Both the position numbers and the translations under genes were made by a program. The notes below the pieces were generated by a model. The model saw nothing but the letters and a program-made list of their open reading frames with translations, was not told the DNA's origin and did no database searches. A stretch of 53,322 bases of DNA, from contig FORK01000006.1 in NCBI GenBank assembly GCA_900113995.1, forward strand, positions 72,117 to 125,438. The letters are read 5' to 3'. Below, one piece after another: positions 19,443-30,862 of the stretch. Each line of letters opens with the position of its first letter. The first letter of the stretch is position 1. This DNA is from Ruminococcaceae bacterium D5. Its GTDB lineage: Bacteria; Bacillota; Clostridia; Oscillospirales; Ruminococcaceae.

Positions 19443-19643
19443 TCACTTTAAGCTGTGGGCAAGGCGGGGTGTCGGGCAGGCCAAGTTCCGAATCATAAAA
19501 TCCGCAATAAAAAAGGTTTCGCTGTTTGAGTTCCGGCGGGGCAGAACCGCCCGCTCTCCTGCGGCCGGCGCCGGCGAAGCCCGCTGTGCGGTGCAGCCGA
19601 TCATCAGAACCGCGAGCAGGGCGGCAAACCCCGCTCTGCTCAT
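19443..19643 (-). CDS. Very small lipoprotein, coupled to the gene before it
   Basis: 66 residues from MSRAGFAALLAVLMIGC. The hydrophobic stretch ends in a lipobox (LMIGC), so a lipid-anchored surface peptide is predicted. Its ATG overlaps the stop of the upstream lipoprotein gene by four bases (ATGA), which is typical of real coupled genes. The rest has no recognised family. It could also be a chance frame; the overlap and signal peptide are the only support. Confidence 0.45.
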   Translation of the reverse strand: MSRAGFAALLAVLMIGCTAQRASPAPAAGERAVLPRRNSNSETFFIADFMIRNLACPTPRLAHSLK

Positions 19644-20086
19644 ACCGCCGCCCAGAGCAGGAACAGCTCTTCCTCCCAGGCTCCCTCCCGGGCGGTGACA
19701 AGATACTGCGTCTCCTTCGCGGGGGCCTCGCTGGCGAGGGAAAGCGCCTGCGGAACTCCGCTGCACATCGGCAGCAGGCAGCGGCCCTCGGCGTCGGTGA
19801 CGGTCCGCACCCCTCCGCTTTCACAGACCAGCCCCTCGACCGGCTCTCCCCGGGGGCCGGCCACCCGCACCGAGGCGAGGAATGCTTCTCCCGCTTCGGC
19901 ATCTTCCTGCGGCCGGAGATCTCCCTCAAGACCGAGCGGCTCAATGAGGAAAGCGGCGACCTGGTGGGAATCCGCAGCAGCCTGCTCCTGAGGAGGCGCA
20001 GGCTGCGGTGGGCGCGGAGAGACGGGCGGGCGGGCGCATCCGGCCAGCAGAATCAGGATCAGGCAGCAGCTCAGAATTCGTTTCAT
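19640..20086 (-). CDS. Lipoprotein with carboxypeptidase-regulatory-like fold
   Basis: 148 residues from MKRILSCCLILILLAGC, a type II signal peptide with lipobox LAGC; AAAGGGGG lies just upstream. After a Pro/Gln-rich linker the region around residues 70-120 (VRVAGPRGEPVEGLVCESG, then TVTDAEGRCLLP) resembles the Ig-like carboxypeptidase regulatory domain. Nothing suggests catalysis. Role unknown; it forms a two-gene unit with the small lipoprotein that overlaps its stop. Confidence 0.65.
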   Translation of the reverse strand: MKRILSCCLILILLAGCARPPVSPRPPQPAPPQEQAAADSHQVAAFLIEPLGLEGDLRPQEDAEAGEAFLASVRVAGPRGEPVEGLVCESGGVRTVTDAEGRCLLPMCSGVPQALSLASEAPAKETQYLVTAREGAWEEELFLLWAAV

Positions 20087-20168
20087 GGGAATCCCCCTTT
20101 CAGTCGGTCTTGTTTCATCCTTTCCTTTAAAAGGTGAGAAATTCTCTGCCTTCCCTTGCTTCGCAAAA

Positions 20169-20197
20169 TAGACAAACTTTCTGTTTCGGGTTATAAT
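20169..20197 (+). promoter_or_regulatory. Promoter of rarA
   Basis: TAGACA, 17-base spacer, perfect TATAAT, ending 26 bases before the rarA start. Confidence 0.8.
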
Positions 20198-20223
20198 GAA
20201 AGCACAAAAGGGAGGTGTATCTG

Positions 20224-21480
20224 ATGAATACCCCTTTGGCCGACGCGCTGCGGCCCAAAAGCCTCGACGAGGTGGTGGGACAGCGCCATCTGCTTGGAGA
20301 GGGAATGGTGCTCCGGCGCCTGATCGAAAGCGGGCATATCCCCAACCTGATCTTCTACGGTCCCTCCGGCGTGGGAAAAACAACCGTTGCACGGATCATC
20401 GCCGCCTCGACCGGCAAGCTGTTGCGCCGCCTCAACGGCACCACCTGCGGCACCGCCGACCTCAAGGAGGTCTTTGACCAGCGGGATACCCTCGATGGAC
20501 GCAGCGGCATCCTGCTCTACCTCGACGAGATCCAGTATCTCAATAAAAAGCAGCAGCAGACGCTGCTCGAATCGATCGAGGACGGCAGCGTCACCCTGAT
20601 CGCCTCGACGACGGAAAATCCCTATTTTTATGTCTATGGCGCGATTCTTTCGCGCTGCACCGTCTTTGAGTTCCGGGCGGTCGAGCCGGCCGAGGTGACG
20701 CGGGCGGTGGTGCGCGCCTTCAGCAAGGCGGAGGAGCTTTTTGACAGCCGCTATTCCCTCGAGGATGGGGTTGCGGAATACATTGCGTCCGCCTGCGGGG
20801 GGGATGTGCGCAAGGCGCTCAACGCCGTCGAGGCTCTCTGTGCCGCCTCCGGTGAGCAGAAGGTGACCCTCGACGCCGCCCGGCAGGTCAGCCAGCGCTC
20901 CGCCATGCGCTATGACAGGGACGGAGACGCCCATTACGACATCCTGTCGGCCTTCCAGAAATCGATGCGCGGCTCGGATGAAAACGCCGCCCTGCACTAC
21001 CTCGCCCGCCTGCTCGAGGCGGGCGACCTTCTCTCGGCCTGCCGCAGGCTGCTGGTCTGCGCCGCCGAGGACGTGGGACTTGCCTGGCCGCAGATCCTGC
21101 CGGTCGTCAAGGCCGCGGTCGATTCGGCATTGCAGCTCGGGCTGCCCGAGGCGCGGATTCCGCTCGCCGACGCGGTCATTCTGGTGGCCACCGCCCCCAA
21201 GTCGAACACCGGCATCTGCGCGATCGATGCCGCCCTGGAGGATGTCCGGGAAGGCCGGGGCGGCGAGATTCCCGACCATCTGCGGGACGGCCATTACGGC
21301 GGCGCGCAGAAGCTGGGCCACGCCTCCGGCTACCGATATCCGCACGATTTCGGCGGCTGGGTTGCACAGCAGTATCTGCCCGACCCGCTCAGGGAAGCCC
21401 GCTACTACCGGTTCGGGGAAAACAAAACCGAGCAGGCAGCGCTGGAATTCCGCCGCCGCCAGCGCGCGGGCAGGGACTGA
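20224..21480 (+). CDS. rarA: Replication-associated recombination protein A (AAA+ ATPase)
   Basis: 418 residues from MNTPLADALRPKSLDEVVGQ, eight bases after GGGAGG. RarA/MgsA family clamp-loader-like ATPase acting at stalled forks. Walker A GPSGVGKTT (about 43-51), Walker B LLYLDEIQ, sensor 1 STTENP, arginine finger region ILSRC, then the MgsA C-terminal oligomerisation domain with HYDILSAFQKSMRGSDENAA and the GYRYPHDFGGW motif. Divergent from the lipoprotein pair; convergent with the VanZ-like gene. Confidence 0.95.
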   Translation: MNTPLADALRPKSLDEVVGQRHLLGEGMVLRRLIESGHIPNLIFYGPSGVGKTTVARIIAASTGKLLRRLNGTTCGTADLKEVFDQRDTLDGRSGILLYLDEIQYLNKKQQQTLLESIEDGSVTLIASTTENPYFYVYGAILSRCTVFEFRAVEPAEVTRAVVRAFSKAEELFDSRYSLEDGVAEYIASACGGDVRKALNAVEALCAASGEQKVTLDAARQVSQRSAMRYDRDGDAHYDILSAFQKSMRGSDENAALHYLARLLEAGDLLSACRRLLVCAAEDVGLAWPQILPVVKAAVDSALQLGLPEARIPLADAVILVATAPKSNTGICAIDAALEDVREGRGGEIPDHLRDGHYGGAQKLGHASGYRYPHDFGGWVAQQYLPDPLREARYYRFGENKTEQAALEFRRRQRAGRD

Positions 21481-21497
21481 AATCCGCCCGCCGGCCG

Positions 21498-21959
21498 TCA
21501 GGCGCGCGGGGAGCTCCGGCGCAGAAGCTGCCGGAACAGCACCGCCGCCAGCATCCCGGCAAGCACCCCTGCGGAATCGAGCAGCACGTCGGAAAACTGG
21601 GCCGACCGTCCCTGTGAAAAAAGCTGGATTGTCTCATCGAACACCGCGGAAACAACGCCGGTAGTGAACGCAAGGGGAAACTGCCTGCGAATAGGCAGAC
21701 CGGGAAGCCAGCAGCGCAGTGCAAGAATCAGGCTTGCCCCCAGCGCCGCGAACTCGGCGAAGTGGGCGGCCTTGCGCAGTGCCCATGACTCTACCGGACC
21801 TCCTCCCGCGCCGGCCAGAACGCGATTGACCATCGCCATCACCGCATCGCTGCGTTGAGACGACGCCTCGCCGCCCTGCATGGAATTGGAGAATATAAAG
21901 GCCCAGACTGCCAGACATAGCATCAAGCTCGCGGTACGGGCCGCCGTTTCCTTTTTCAT
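21498..21959 (-). CDS. VanZ-like membrane protein
   Basis: 153 residues from MKKETAARTASLMLC; the ATG two codons earlier abuts the Shine-Dalgarno GGGGG. VanZ-family features: N-terminal helix with WAFIFSNSMQGGEASS, conserved RKAAHFAEFAALG, then DETIQLFSQGRSAQFSDVLLDS before the last helix. Four membrane segments. VanZ of enterococci raises teicoplanin tolerance, but most family members are of unknown role, and no vancomycin genes are nearby. Confidence 0.85.
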   Translation of the reverse strand: MKKETAARTASLMLCLAVWAFIFSNSMQGGEASSQRSDAVMAMVNRVLAGAGGGPVESWALRKAAHFAEFAALGASLILALRCWLPGLPIRRQFPLAFTTGVVSAVFDETIQLFSQGRSAQFSDVLLDSAGVLAGMLAAVLFRQLLRRSSPRA

Positions 21960-21992
21960 GGGCATCCCCCTTCCGGGATCGTTACTTTTATT

Positions 21993-22021
21993 ATTATAAG
22001 GTATCTTTCCCGCCGGTTCAA
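21993..22021 (-). promoter_or_regulatory. Promoter of the VanZ-like gene
   Basis: On the minus strand TTGAAC, 17-base spacer, TATAAT, about 34 bases before the start codon. It lies in the short region shared with the divergent larE. Confidence 0.8.
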
Positions 22022-22055
22022 CGAAGATTCCACAGATGAAAGAGAGGTCTGTTCC

Positions 22056-22829
22056 ATGTCCTGTTCCCGAAAGCCCTGTGTCCCGGCGGCTCTTGCCGCT
22101 TTCTTTTACGATCACCCGGCCGTCGCACTCGCCTTTTCGGGCGGAACCGACTCGGCCTACCTGCTCTATGCCGCCCGCGCCTGCGGATGCCGGGTGCGCG
22201 CCTATTATCTGCACAGCGCCTTTCAGCCCGCCTTTGAGCTGCGCGACGCCAAGCGCCTTGCCGCCGAGCTTGCAGCCGACCTCGTGGTCCTCGAGCAGGA
22301 TATTCTGAAAAGCCCGGAGGTATCCGCCAATCCCGCCGAACGCTGCTATCACTGCAAGCGCGTCCTGTTTTCGTCGCTGACCGCCGCAGCGGCCGCCGAC
22401 GGCTTTTCGGTGCTGATCGACGGCACCAACGCCTCCGACGACCCGAGCGACCGGCCGGGGATGCGGGCGCTGAGGGAGCTTTCGGTGCTCTCGCCCCTCG
22501 CGCTCTGCGGCATCGGAAAGCCGGAGGTGCGGTCACTTTCCCGTGAAGCGGGACTTTTTACATGGGACAAGCCCGCCTACGCCTGCCTGGCTACCCGCGT
22601 TCCCGCCGGCACCCCGCTGACCGCTGCGCTGCTGCGGAAGGTTGAAGAGAGCGAAAACGCCCTCTTTGCGCTGGGCTTTACCGATTTCAGGGTGCGTGTG
22701 CTCGATGACGCTGCACGGATTCAGCTCCCCGCCGCTCAGATGGCGTCCGCGCTTGAGCGGCGCGAGGCCATTCTGGAGCAGCTTTCCCCTCACTGGCGGG
22801 CGGTGCTGCTCGACCTCGAGGCCCGCTGA
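22056..22829 (+). CDS. larE: LarE-type ATP-dependent sacrificial sulfur transferase
   Basis: 257 residues. PP-loop SGGTDSAY (28-35), the NPAERCYHCK motif (92-101), DGTNASD, SDRPGMRALREL and KPAYACLATRVP with Cys177, which aligns with the cysteine that donates its sulfur in LarE. LarE adenylylates and sulfurates the pyridinium bis-thiocarboxylate precursor of the nickel-pincer cofactor of lactate racemase. No larA, larB or larC is in the window, so it is an orphan here; a role in another sulfur transfer cannot be excluded. Confidence 0.88.
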   Translation: MSCSRKPCVPAALAAFFYDHPAVALAFSGGTDSAYLLYAARACGCRVRAYYLHSAFQPAFELRDAKRLAAELAADLVVLEQDILKSPEVSANPAERCYHCKRVLFSSLTAAAAADGFSVLIDGTNASDDPSDRPGMRALRELSVLSPLALCGIGKPEVRSLSREAGLFTWDKPAYACLATRVPAGTPLTAALLRKVEESENALFALGFTDFRVRVLDDAARIQLPAAQMASALERREAILEQLSPHWRAVLLDLEAR

Positions 22830-22857
22830 GCTGAACCGCCCCGCCGTCGGCGTTTCC

Positions 22858-22905
22858 CGCAGGCATACCGCAAGGCGCCCTTCCCCGTACGCGCAGGAGT
22901 CCGAG
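22858..22905. repeat. 48-bp direct repeat, copy 1
   Basis: Nearly identical to 22991-23038 (three to four mismatches). Lies just after larE; contains GGCGCCCTTCCCCGTACGCG. No coding frame is kept. Confidence 0.8.
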
Positions 22906-22990
22906 GCGGGATGGGGTGACATTTCTTTTGACGGAGGGGCGACACCCTTATCCATACTCACCGGAGTCTGATCCGAGAGCCAATGCCTTT

Positions 22991-23038
22991 CGCAGGCGCG
23001 CCGCAAGGCGCCCTTCCCCGTACGCGCAGGAGTCTGAG
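22991..23038. repeat. 48-bp direct repeat, copy 2
   Basis: Second copy of the element at 22858-22905, 133 bases further on. The DNA between the copies is unrelated. Confidence 0.8.
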
Positions 23039-23061
23039 ATGAGAGTCAGCGTCTTCCGTGG

Positions 23062-23101
23062 GCACGCCGCAAAATGCAGATTTTTGCGTTTTGCGGCGTG
23101 C
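23062..23101. repeat. Long hairpin element, copy 1
   Basis: Near-perfect 17-bp stem built from GCACGCCGCAAAATGCA and its complement. The same element, including the inner arms, appears in the opposite orientation at 42328-42364. Possible terminator of larE, since it lies downstream on the same strand. Confidence 0.7.
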
Positions 23102-23285
23102 TCTTGCGTTTATTTTAGGAATTCCGATTTGTTTTTTGGCTTTCCAACGAGGAAATCCATTGATTTATTTTTTATGGTTTTAACATTTCTCTCTTGTTTT
23201 TTTGTAATAATAAATCGATTTTCATAACTATTTTCGATTTGCATAAAATGTCGTATTAAAATTTGGTTAAATATACTGACGAGTG

Positions 23286-23314
23286 TTGATTTTTCCTGAC
23301 GCCGGTGCTATACT
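23286..23314 (+). promoter_or_regulatory. Promoter of the CPA2 antiporter gene
   Basis: TTGATT, 17-base spacer, TATACT. It leaves a leader of about 100 bases before the start codon; no known riboswitch was recognised in it. Confidence 0.7.
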
Positions 23315-23419
23315 GGCGAAGCTAAACAGGAAACGAAACTTTTTCCGCCGACGAACGACAATTCCCGTTGTGGGGCGTGCTGCCGGCATACTCATTCTTT
23401 GACAGGGGGCAGCTTTCCT

Positions 23420-24727
23420 ATGGAATCCTATCAGTTTATTTTCGACGTGGCGATCATTCTTCTGATTACCAAATCCTTTTCCATGCTGACCAAAAAGGTC
23501 GATCTTCCGCAGGTGGTCGGCGCGCTGATCGGCGGTCTGATTCTGGGGCCGAGCGTTTTGGGCCTTGTCACTCCCAGCGACTTTCTCGGCGAGGTCGCGG
23601 AGCTGGGCGTCATTGTTCTGATGTTCGGCGCGGGCCTGCAGACCGATATCAAGGAGCTGAAACGCTCCGGCAAGGCGTCCTTTTTCATCGCCCTCTGCGG
23701 CGTCATCGTCCCCTTTGCCGGCGGAACCGCGCTGGCCTTCGCCTTCCATACCGGGGACGGAAATTTTCTGCAGGACATGTTTGTGGGCACTGTCCTGACC
23801 GCCACCTCGGTTTCGATCACCGTTGAAGCTCTCAAGGAGATGGGAAAACTTTCGACCAACTCGGGTAATGCCATCCTCGGCGCGGCGCTGATTGACGATA
23901 TCCTCGGCCTGATTCTTCTGACCCTCATCACCGGAATGTCCGACAAATCGGTCAGCCTTTGGCTGGTGATTATCAAGGTCGCCGCTTTCTTTGCCGTGAG
24001 CCTGCTGATGGGCGGATTCCTGCACCGCCTGATCCAGCGTTGGATGGAGTCGGCCACCTGGAACCGCAAGCGCTTTGCGGTGATTTCTCTTGCCTTCTGT
24101 TTCTTTTACGCCTATCTGGCGGAGGCGGTTTTCGGCGTCGCGGATATCACCGGCGCTTTCATTGCCGGCCTTATTATTTCCAACACGACCCGTGCCACTT
24201 ACGTTTCTGCCCGGTGCGAAACTCTTTCCTATATGTTCCTGTCGCCGGTATTCTTTGCCAGCATCGGCCTCAAGGTGAACCTCACCCGCATGGATCTCTC
24301 GGTTATCTGGCTTTCGGTGCTGCTGATCGCTGTCTCAATCTTCACCAAAGTCGTCGGCTGCGGCCTCGGCGCCAAGATCTGCGGCTATACCAAGGATGAG
24401 TCGATCCGGATCGGCGTCGGCATGATCACCCGCGGCGAGGTCGCGCTGATCGTCGCCAACAAAGGCATTGCCAGCGGATTGATGCATGATACCTTTTTGG
24501 TACCGATCATCCTGATGGTGGTCTGCACCGCTATCGTCACCCCGATTCTGCTGCGGAAGGTCTACCCCAAGACCAAAACAGCTTCCGACTACAGCGATCT
24601 CGTTCAGAGCGATCTGGTCGACAACTACGAGGAGGTGCGGGATCTCGACCGCGCCACTCAGACCCTGCTCGATATGCATGAGCGCCTTTCGCATTCGTCG
24701 GATGACGGCCCGTCTTCCAAAACCTGA
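23420..24727 (+). CDS. Cation:proton antiporter, CPA2 family
   Basis: 435 residues from [15 protein letters not shown] with GGGGG upstream. About twelve membrane helices; typical CPA2 stretches are [30 protein letters not shown], the [15 protein letters not shown] segment with the paired acidic residues of the ion site, and [11 protein letters not shown]. No C-terminal TrkA-N domain, unlike KefB/KefC, only a 45-residue hydrophilic tail. Exchanges Na+ or K+ for protons; the ion cannot be told from the sequence. Confidence 0.9.
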   Translation: MESYQFIFDVAIILLITKSFSMLTKKVDLPQVVGALIGGLILGPSVLGLVTPSDFLGEVAELGVIVLMFGAGLQTDIKELKRSGKASFFIALCGVIVPFAGGTALAFAFHTGDGNFLQDMFVGTVLTATSVSITVEALKEMGKLSTNSGNAILGAALIDDILGLILLTLITGMSDKSVSLWLVIIKVAAFFAVSLLMGGFLHRLIQRWMESATWNRKRFAVISLAFCFFYAYLAEAVFGVADITGAFIAGLIISNTTRATYVSARCETLSYMFLSPVFFASIGLKVNLTRMDLSVIWLSVLLIAVSIFTKVVGCGLGAKICGYTKDESIRIGVGMITRGEVALIVANKGIASGLMHDTFLVPIILMVVCTAIVTPILLRKVYPKTKTASDYSDLVQSDLVDNYEEVRDLDRATQTLLDMHERLSHSSDDGPSSKT

Positions 24728-24741
24728 ATCTGCTTTCCTTA

Positions 24742-24772
24742 CAGGACCGCACCGTAACGGTGCGGTCCTGCT
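24742..24772 (+). terminator. Terminator of the antiporter gene
   Basis: AGGACCGCACC-GTAA-CGGTGCGGTCCT: an 11-bp stem followed by a weak T-rich stretch (GCTTGCTTTC). Confidence 0.7.
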
Positions 24773-24849
24773 TGCTTTCTCGGGTGCGGCTTCGTTTGCA
24801 TTCTCCGGTGCGGCTTCATTTGCTCTTTCGCGGCCCATGCAGCCGGATG

Positions 24850-24900
24850 GAAGGAACGCCCACAGTCTCCGAGGGCCTTTCAGTCTGGGAACAGCCTGCT
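24850..24900 (+). repeat. Dispersed repeat, intergenic copy
   Basis: Shares 25 identical bases (24850-24874 with 25633-25657) and then a further similar stretch with the 5' coding part of htrA. Translated in the matching frame it gives EGTPTVSEGLSVWEQPA, against EGTPTVSEAVPVWEQPA in HtrA. Confidence 0.85.
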
Positions 24901-25266
24901 GTCTGCGTCCAATCGAAAAGGGCAGCGCTGTCTAAACCAAAATGTCCCACCGCCGGAATTTTGGCAGCGAAAACACAGAGGAGAATAGGGAGAAATTTCG
25001 GTTCAAAAGCGGATGAGCCTGATGTCCTTTGGAGATAAAAATGAACGGAGGAGGCTGGAAAAGCTTTCTCAAGTCCCTTCAATTGAGCCGTTTCAGGGGT
25101 GAGTGCGGGGAGAGGAAACTTTGCTCCCTTTTGCATTCCCTCTAAAATTGTCCCCCTGAAAGCAACAAAAAAGAGCATCAAAGCCTCCCGTTCCCGACGC
25201 GCTCTCTTTGTTAATTCGGAAACTTTCCGTTCGGATAACCCGACTTTCTGGTCGGAATCAACGCAC

Positions 25267-25443
25267 GCCGCCCGAGTCATCGATTGACAATACGGCCGGT
25301 TCAAGGGGCTGCCGCTCTTTCGTCCGCCGCCCGAGTCATCGATTGACAATACGGCCGGTTCAAGGGGCTGCTGCTCTTTCGTCCGCCGCCCGAGTCATCG
25401 ATTGACAATACGGCTGGTTCAAGGGGCTGCTGCTCTTTCGTCC
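25267..25443. repeat. Three tandem 59-bp repeats
   Basis: Copies begin at 25267, 25326 and 25385 with almost no differences. Each holds GCCGCCCGAGTCATCGATTG and CGGTTCAAGGGGCTG. A degenerate fourth unit follows at 25444. The period is not a multiple of three, so no frame is kept, which supports a noncoding array. Confidence 0.9.
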
Positions 25444-25596
25444 GCCGCACACCGCCCGAAGAGGCGATTAACAATTCTTTCATTTTGTTTTCATCCCATT
25501 TTCCCAAAATATCGCAAGATTCTTTTCAAGTGGGTCAAACGATCTTCGATTTTTTCGGGTATCCTGAAGTCACAATAAAAACTTGAGGAGGAATGA

Positions 25597-26832
25597 ATGA
25601 TGTATCCATATCAAGATGAAGATAAAATCCGCGAAGGAACGCCCACAGTCTCCGAGGCCGTTCCGGTCTGGGAACAGCCCGCCGCACACCGTCCGAAGAG
25701 ATCCCGCCGCGTCCTGAAAACCGCTGCCCTGCTCTGTGCCTGCCTGATGGTTTCCGGCGCGGCGGGGCTGGGCGGCGGATTTCTCGCCCTTTCCCTCTGG
25801 GGCGGTGCTGAGGCTCCGGCCGCACAAGCGGAAGCGCCCGCCGCCGTACCGGCGGTGAGCGCCCCTGCTCAAAGCTCCGCCGGCGCGATGACCGTTTCGC
25901 AGGTGGTCAACGCCGTCTCCGATTCGGTGGTAGCCATCAATACAGAGGTGCAGACAACCAACTTCTTTATGCAGCAGGTCACAGGGCAGGCCGCCGGCAG
26001 CGGAGTGATCATCTCGCAGGACGGCTATCTCCTGACCAACAATCATGTGATTGAAAACGCCACCAAGGTCAGCGTCACCCTGAAAAACGGCGAGAGCTAC
26101 GACGCCGCGCTGGTGGGCACCGATCCTGAAACCGATCTTGCGGTCATCAAGATCGACGCCAGCGGGCTGCAGGCTGCTGCCATTGGCAGTTCCTCCGCGT
26201 TGCAGGTGGGGGATGAGACGATCGCCATCGGCAACCCGCTCGGTGAACTGGGCGGCACCGTCACCAACGGCATCGTCAGCGCCCTCAACCGTGAGGTCAC
26301 CATCGACGACCGCTCAATGAACCTTTTGCAGACCAACGCGGCCATTAATCCCGGCAACTCGGGCGGCGGCCTGTTTAACGACCGCGGCGAGCTGATCGGC
26401 ATTGTCGTTGCGAAATCCTCCGGCGTGGGGGTCGAGGGTCTTGGCTTCGCCATCCCGATCGATACCGCCAAGGCGGTCGCCGACGACCTCATTGCCAACG
26501 GCTATGTGACCGGACGCGGCGAGCTTGGCGTATCGGTCATCGACATCAACGATTCCCGCACCGCCTTTTACTACCGGGTGCCGCAGAACGGCGTCTACCT
26601 CGCCGGTGTCAACAGCGGTTCCGCCGCTGAACGGGCGGGGTTGAAGATCGGGGACGGAATCCTCGCGGTTGACGGCACCGAGGTGTCGAGCGCCGCGGCG
26701 CTTTCCTCCCAGATCGCCCAGCACAAGGCGGGCGAAACGATCAAACTGACCATCCTGCGCGACGGCGGCGAGCAGACCGTATCGGTCACCCTTCAGGAAA
26801 AGGTGCCCGAGTCGGTCAGAAAGGCCGCATAA
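25597..26832 (+). CDS. htrA: Membrane-anchored HtrA-type serine protease with PDZ domain
   Basis: 411 residues; GAGGAGG lies upstream of both ATG codons at 25597 and 25600. Cytoplasmic head (1-37), one membrane anchor (about 40-68), a Ala/Pro-rich linker, trypsin-like domain with catalytic triad His150 (LTNNHVIEN), Asp180 (DLAVIKI) and Ser255 (NPGNSGGGLF), then one PDZ domain (about 305-400). Quality-control protease outside the membrane. Part of the head (about residues 12-35) is encoded by a sequence repeated in the intergenic region upstream. Monocistronic, with a terminator downstream. Confidence 0.94.
   Translation: MMYPYQDEDKIREGTPTVSEAVPVWEQPAAHRPKRSRRVLKTAALLCACLMVSGAAGLGGGFLALSLWGGAEAPAAQAEAPAAVPAVSAPAQSSAGAMTVSQVVNAVSDSVVAINTEVQTTNFFMQQVTGQAAGSGVIISQDGYLLTNNHVIENATKVSVTLKNGESYDAALVGTDPETDLAVIKIDASGLQAAAIGSSSALQVGDETIAIGNPLGELGGTVTNGIVSALNREVTIDDRSMNLLQTNAAINPGNSGGGLFNDRGELIGIVVAKSSGVGVEGLGFAIPIDTAKAVADDLIANGYVTGRGELGVSVIDINDSRTAFYYRVPQNGVYLAGVNSGSAAERAGLKIGDGILAVDGTEVSSAAALSSQIAQHKAGETIKLTILRDGGEQTVSVTLQEKVPESVRKAA
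25633..25700 (+). repeat. Dispersed repeat inside the htrA coding sequence
   Basis: 25633-25682 matches 24850-24900, and 25678-25700 matches 25441-25463 at the end of the 59-bp array except for one base. Two intergenic repeat pieces are thus joined within the 5' coding part of htrA. Confidence 0.8.
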
Positions 26833-26867
26833 TCCGCTCATTCTTCTCATTTTCTCTTTTCTTTCGG

Positions 26868-26909
26868 AAAAGCCCGGGCGAGGGACCCAGCAAAGCCGCC
26901 CGGGTTTTT
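26868..26909 (+). terminator. Terminator of htrA
   Basis: AAAAGCCCGGGCG paired with CGCCCGGGTTTTT across a 15-base loop, ending in a T-run. Confidence 0.8.
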
Positions 26910-27158
26910 CCATGTCCGGAAAGGAATGCGGTTTCCTGAATTTTCCTGACATTCCCTTTGCGGCGGCCGTTTGCGGAGGGCGTTTTGGGGGATACTGATT
27001 TGGGATGATCTTCCAGAGGCGCGATCTCAGAATGTGAAATATCAAATCAACAAATGCAAAAAAAATCCCCCAAAATTGAAAACGCTTCAAAGGTTTTTCT
27101 GGGTTTCCGTCACTGAAAAACAAATTTGAAAGAGGTCCTGCAAATTCAAGAATTTCTC
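26910..27158. other. Intergenic, nothing coding seen
   Basis: About 250 bases between the htrA terminator and the nifJ promoter, becoming AT-rich toward nifJ. An imperfect inverted repeat, AAAGGAATG / CATTCCCTT, lies near 26920-26962. No gene seen. Confidence 0.5.
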
Positions 27159-27187
27159 TTTACAAAGCCAAAAAATCGTGATAGGAT
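27159..27187 (+). promoter_or_regulatory. Promoter of the pyruvate:ferredoxin oxidoreductase gene
   Basis: TTTACA, 17-base spacer, TAGGAT, in AT-rich surroundings. The roughly 70-base leader contains a perfect hairpin (CGGTTTTC-ATCA-GAAAACCG, 27212-27231) and the strong ribosome-binding site AAAGGAGG. Confidence 0.7.
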
Positions 27188-27265
27188 GATCAACGGAGGT
27201 CAATACGGAAACGGTTTTCATCAGAAAACCGCCCCGTTTTCCGGAATTTAAAGGAGGAAAAAACT

Positions 27266-30808
<3,543 letters not shown>

Positions 30809-30826
30809 TTTCCTGTCAAACCCTTC

Positions 30827-30859
30827 AAAAATGCCTCCGGCATAGCCGGAGGCATTTTT
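30827..30859 (+). terminator. Terminator of nifJ
   Basis: AAAATGCCTCCGG-CATA-CCGGAGGCATTTTT type perfect stem with T-run. Confidence 0.9.
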
Positions 30860-30862
30860 CTG

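Larger units (their letters stand above)
22830..23285. other. Intergenic region, repeats then AT-rich DNA
   Basis: Left part: two 48-bp direct repeats and a long hairpin (listed separately). Right part, 23105-23285: markedly AT-rich DNA with runs of T, in strong contrast to its surroundings, and with no open frame having a ribosome-binding site. Confidence 0.6.
24773..25596. other. Repeat-rich intergenic region
   Basis: 824 bases between the antiporter and htrA. It contains a copy of a segment that is also inside htrA (24850-24900), a 59-bp tandem array (25267-25443) and a degenerate fourth unit. Frames of up to 177 codons exist on both strands but have no start sites with Shine-Dalgarno support and cross the repeats, so they are judged noncoding. 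Confidence 0.65.

Noticed and set aside
21498-22352. Longer VanZ-like frame of 284 codons
   Set aside because: The added part is antisense to larE; promoter and Shine-Dalgarno fit the start at 21959.
23315-23419. Riboswitch in the antiporter leader
   Set aside because: The roughly 100-base leader showed no core of the fluoride, c-di-AMP or other classes I know.
24816-25349. 177-codon open frame on the minus strand in the intergenic region before htrA
   Set aside because: Starts inside the 59-bp array, covers the repeat shared with htrA in antisense and has no ribosome-binding site.
25267-25443. CRISPR array
   Set aside because: The units are directly adjacent without unique spacers, so this is a plain tandem repeat.
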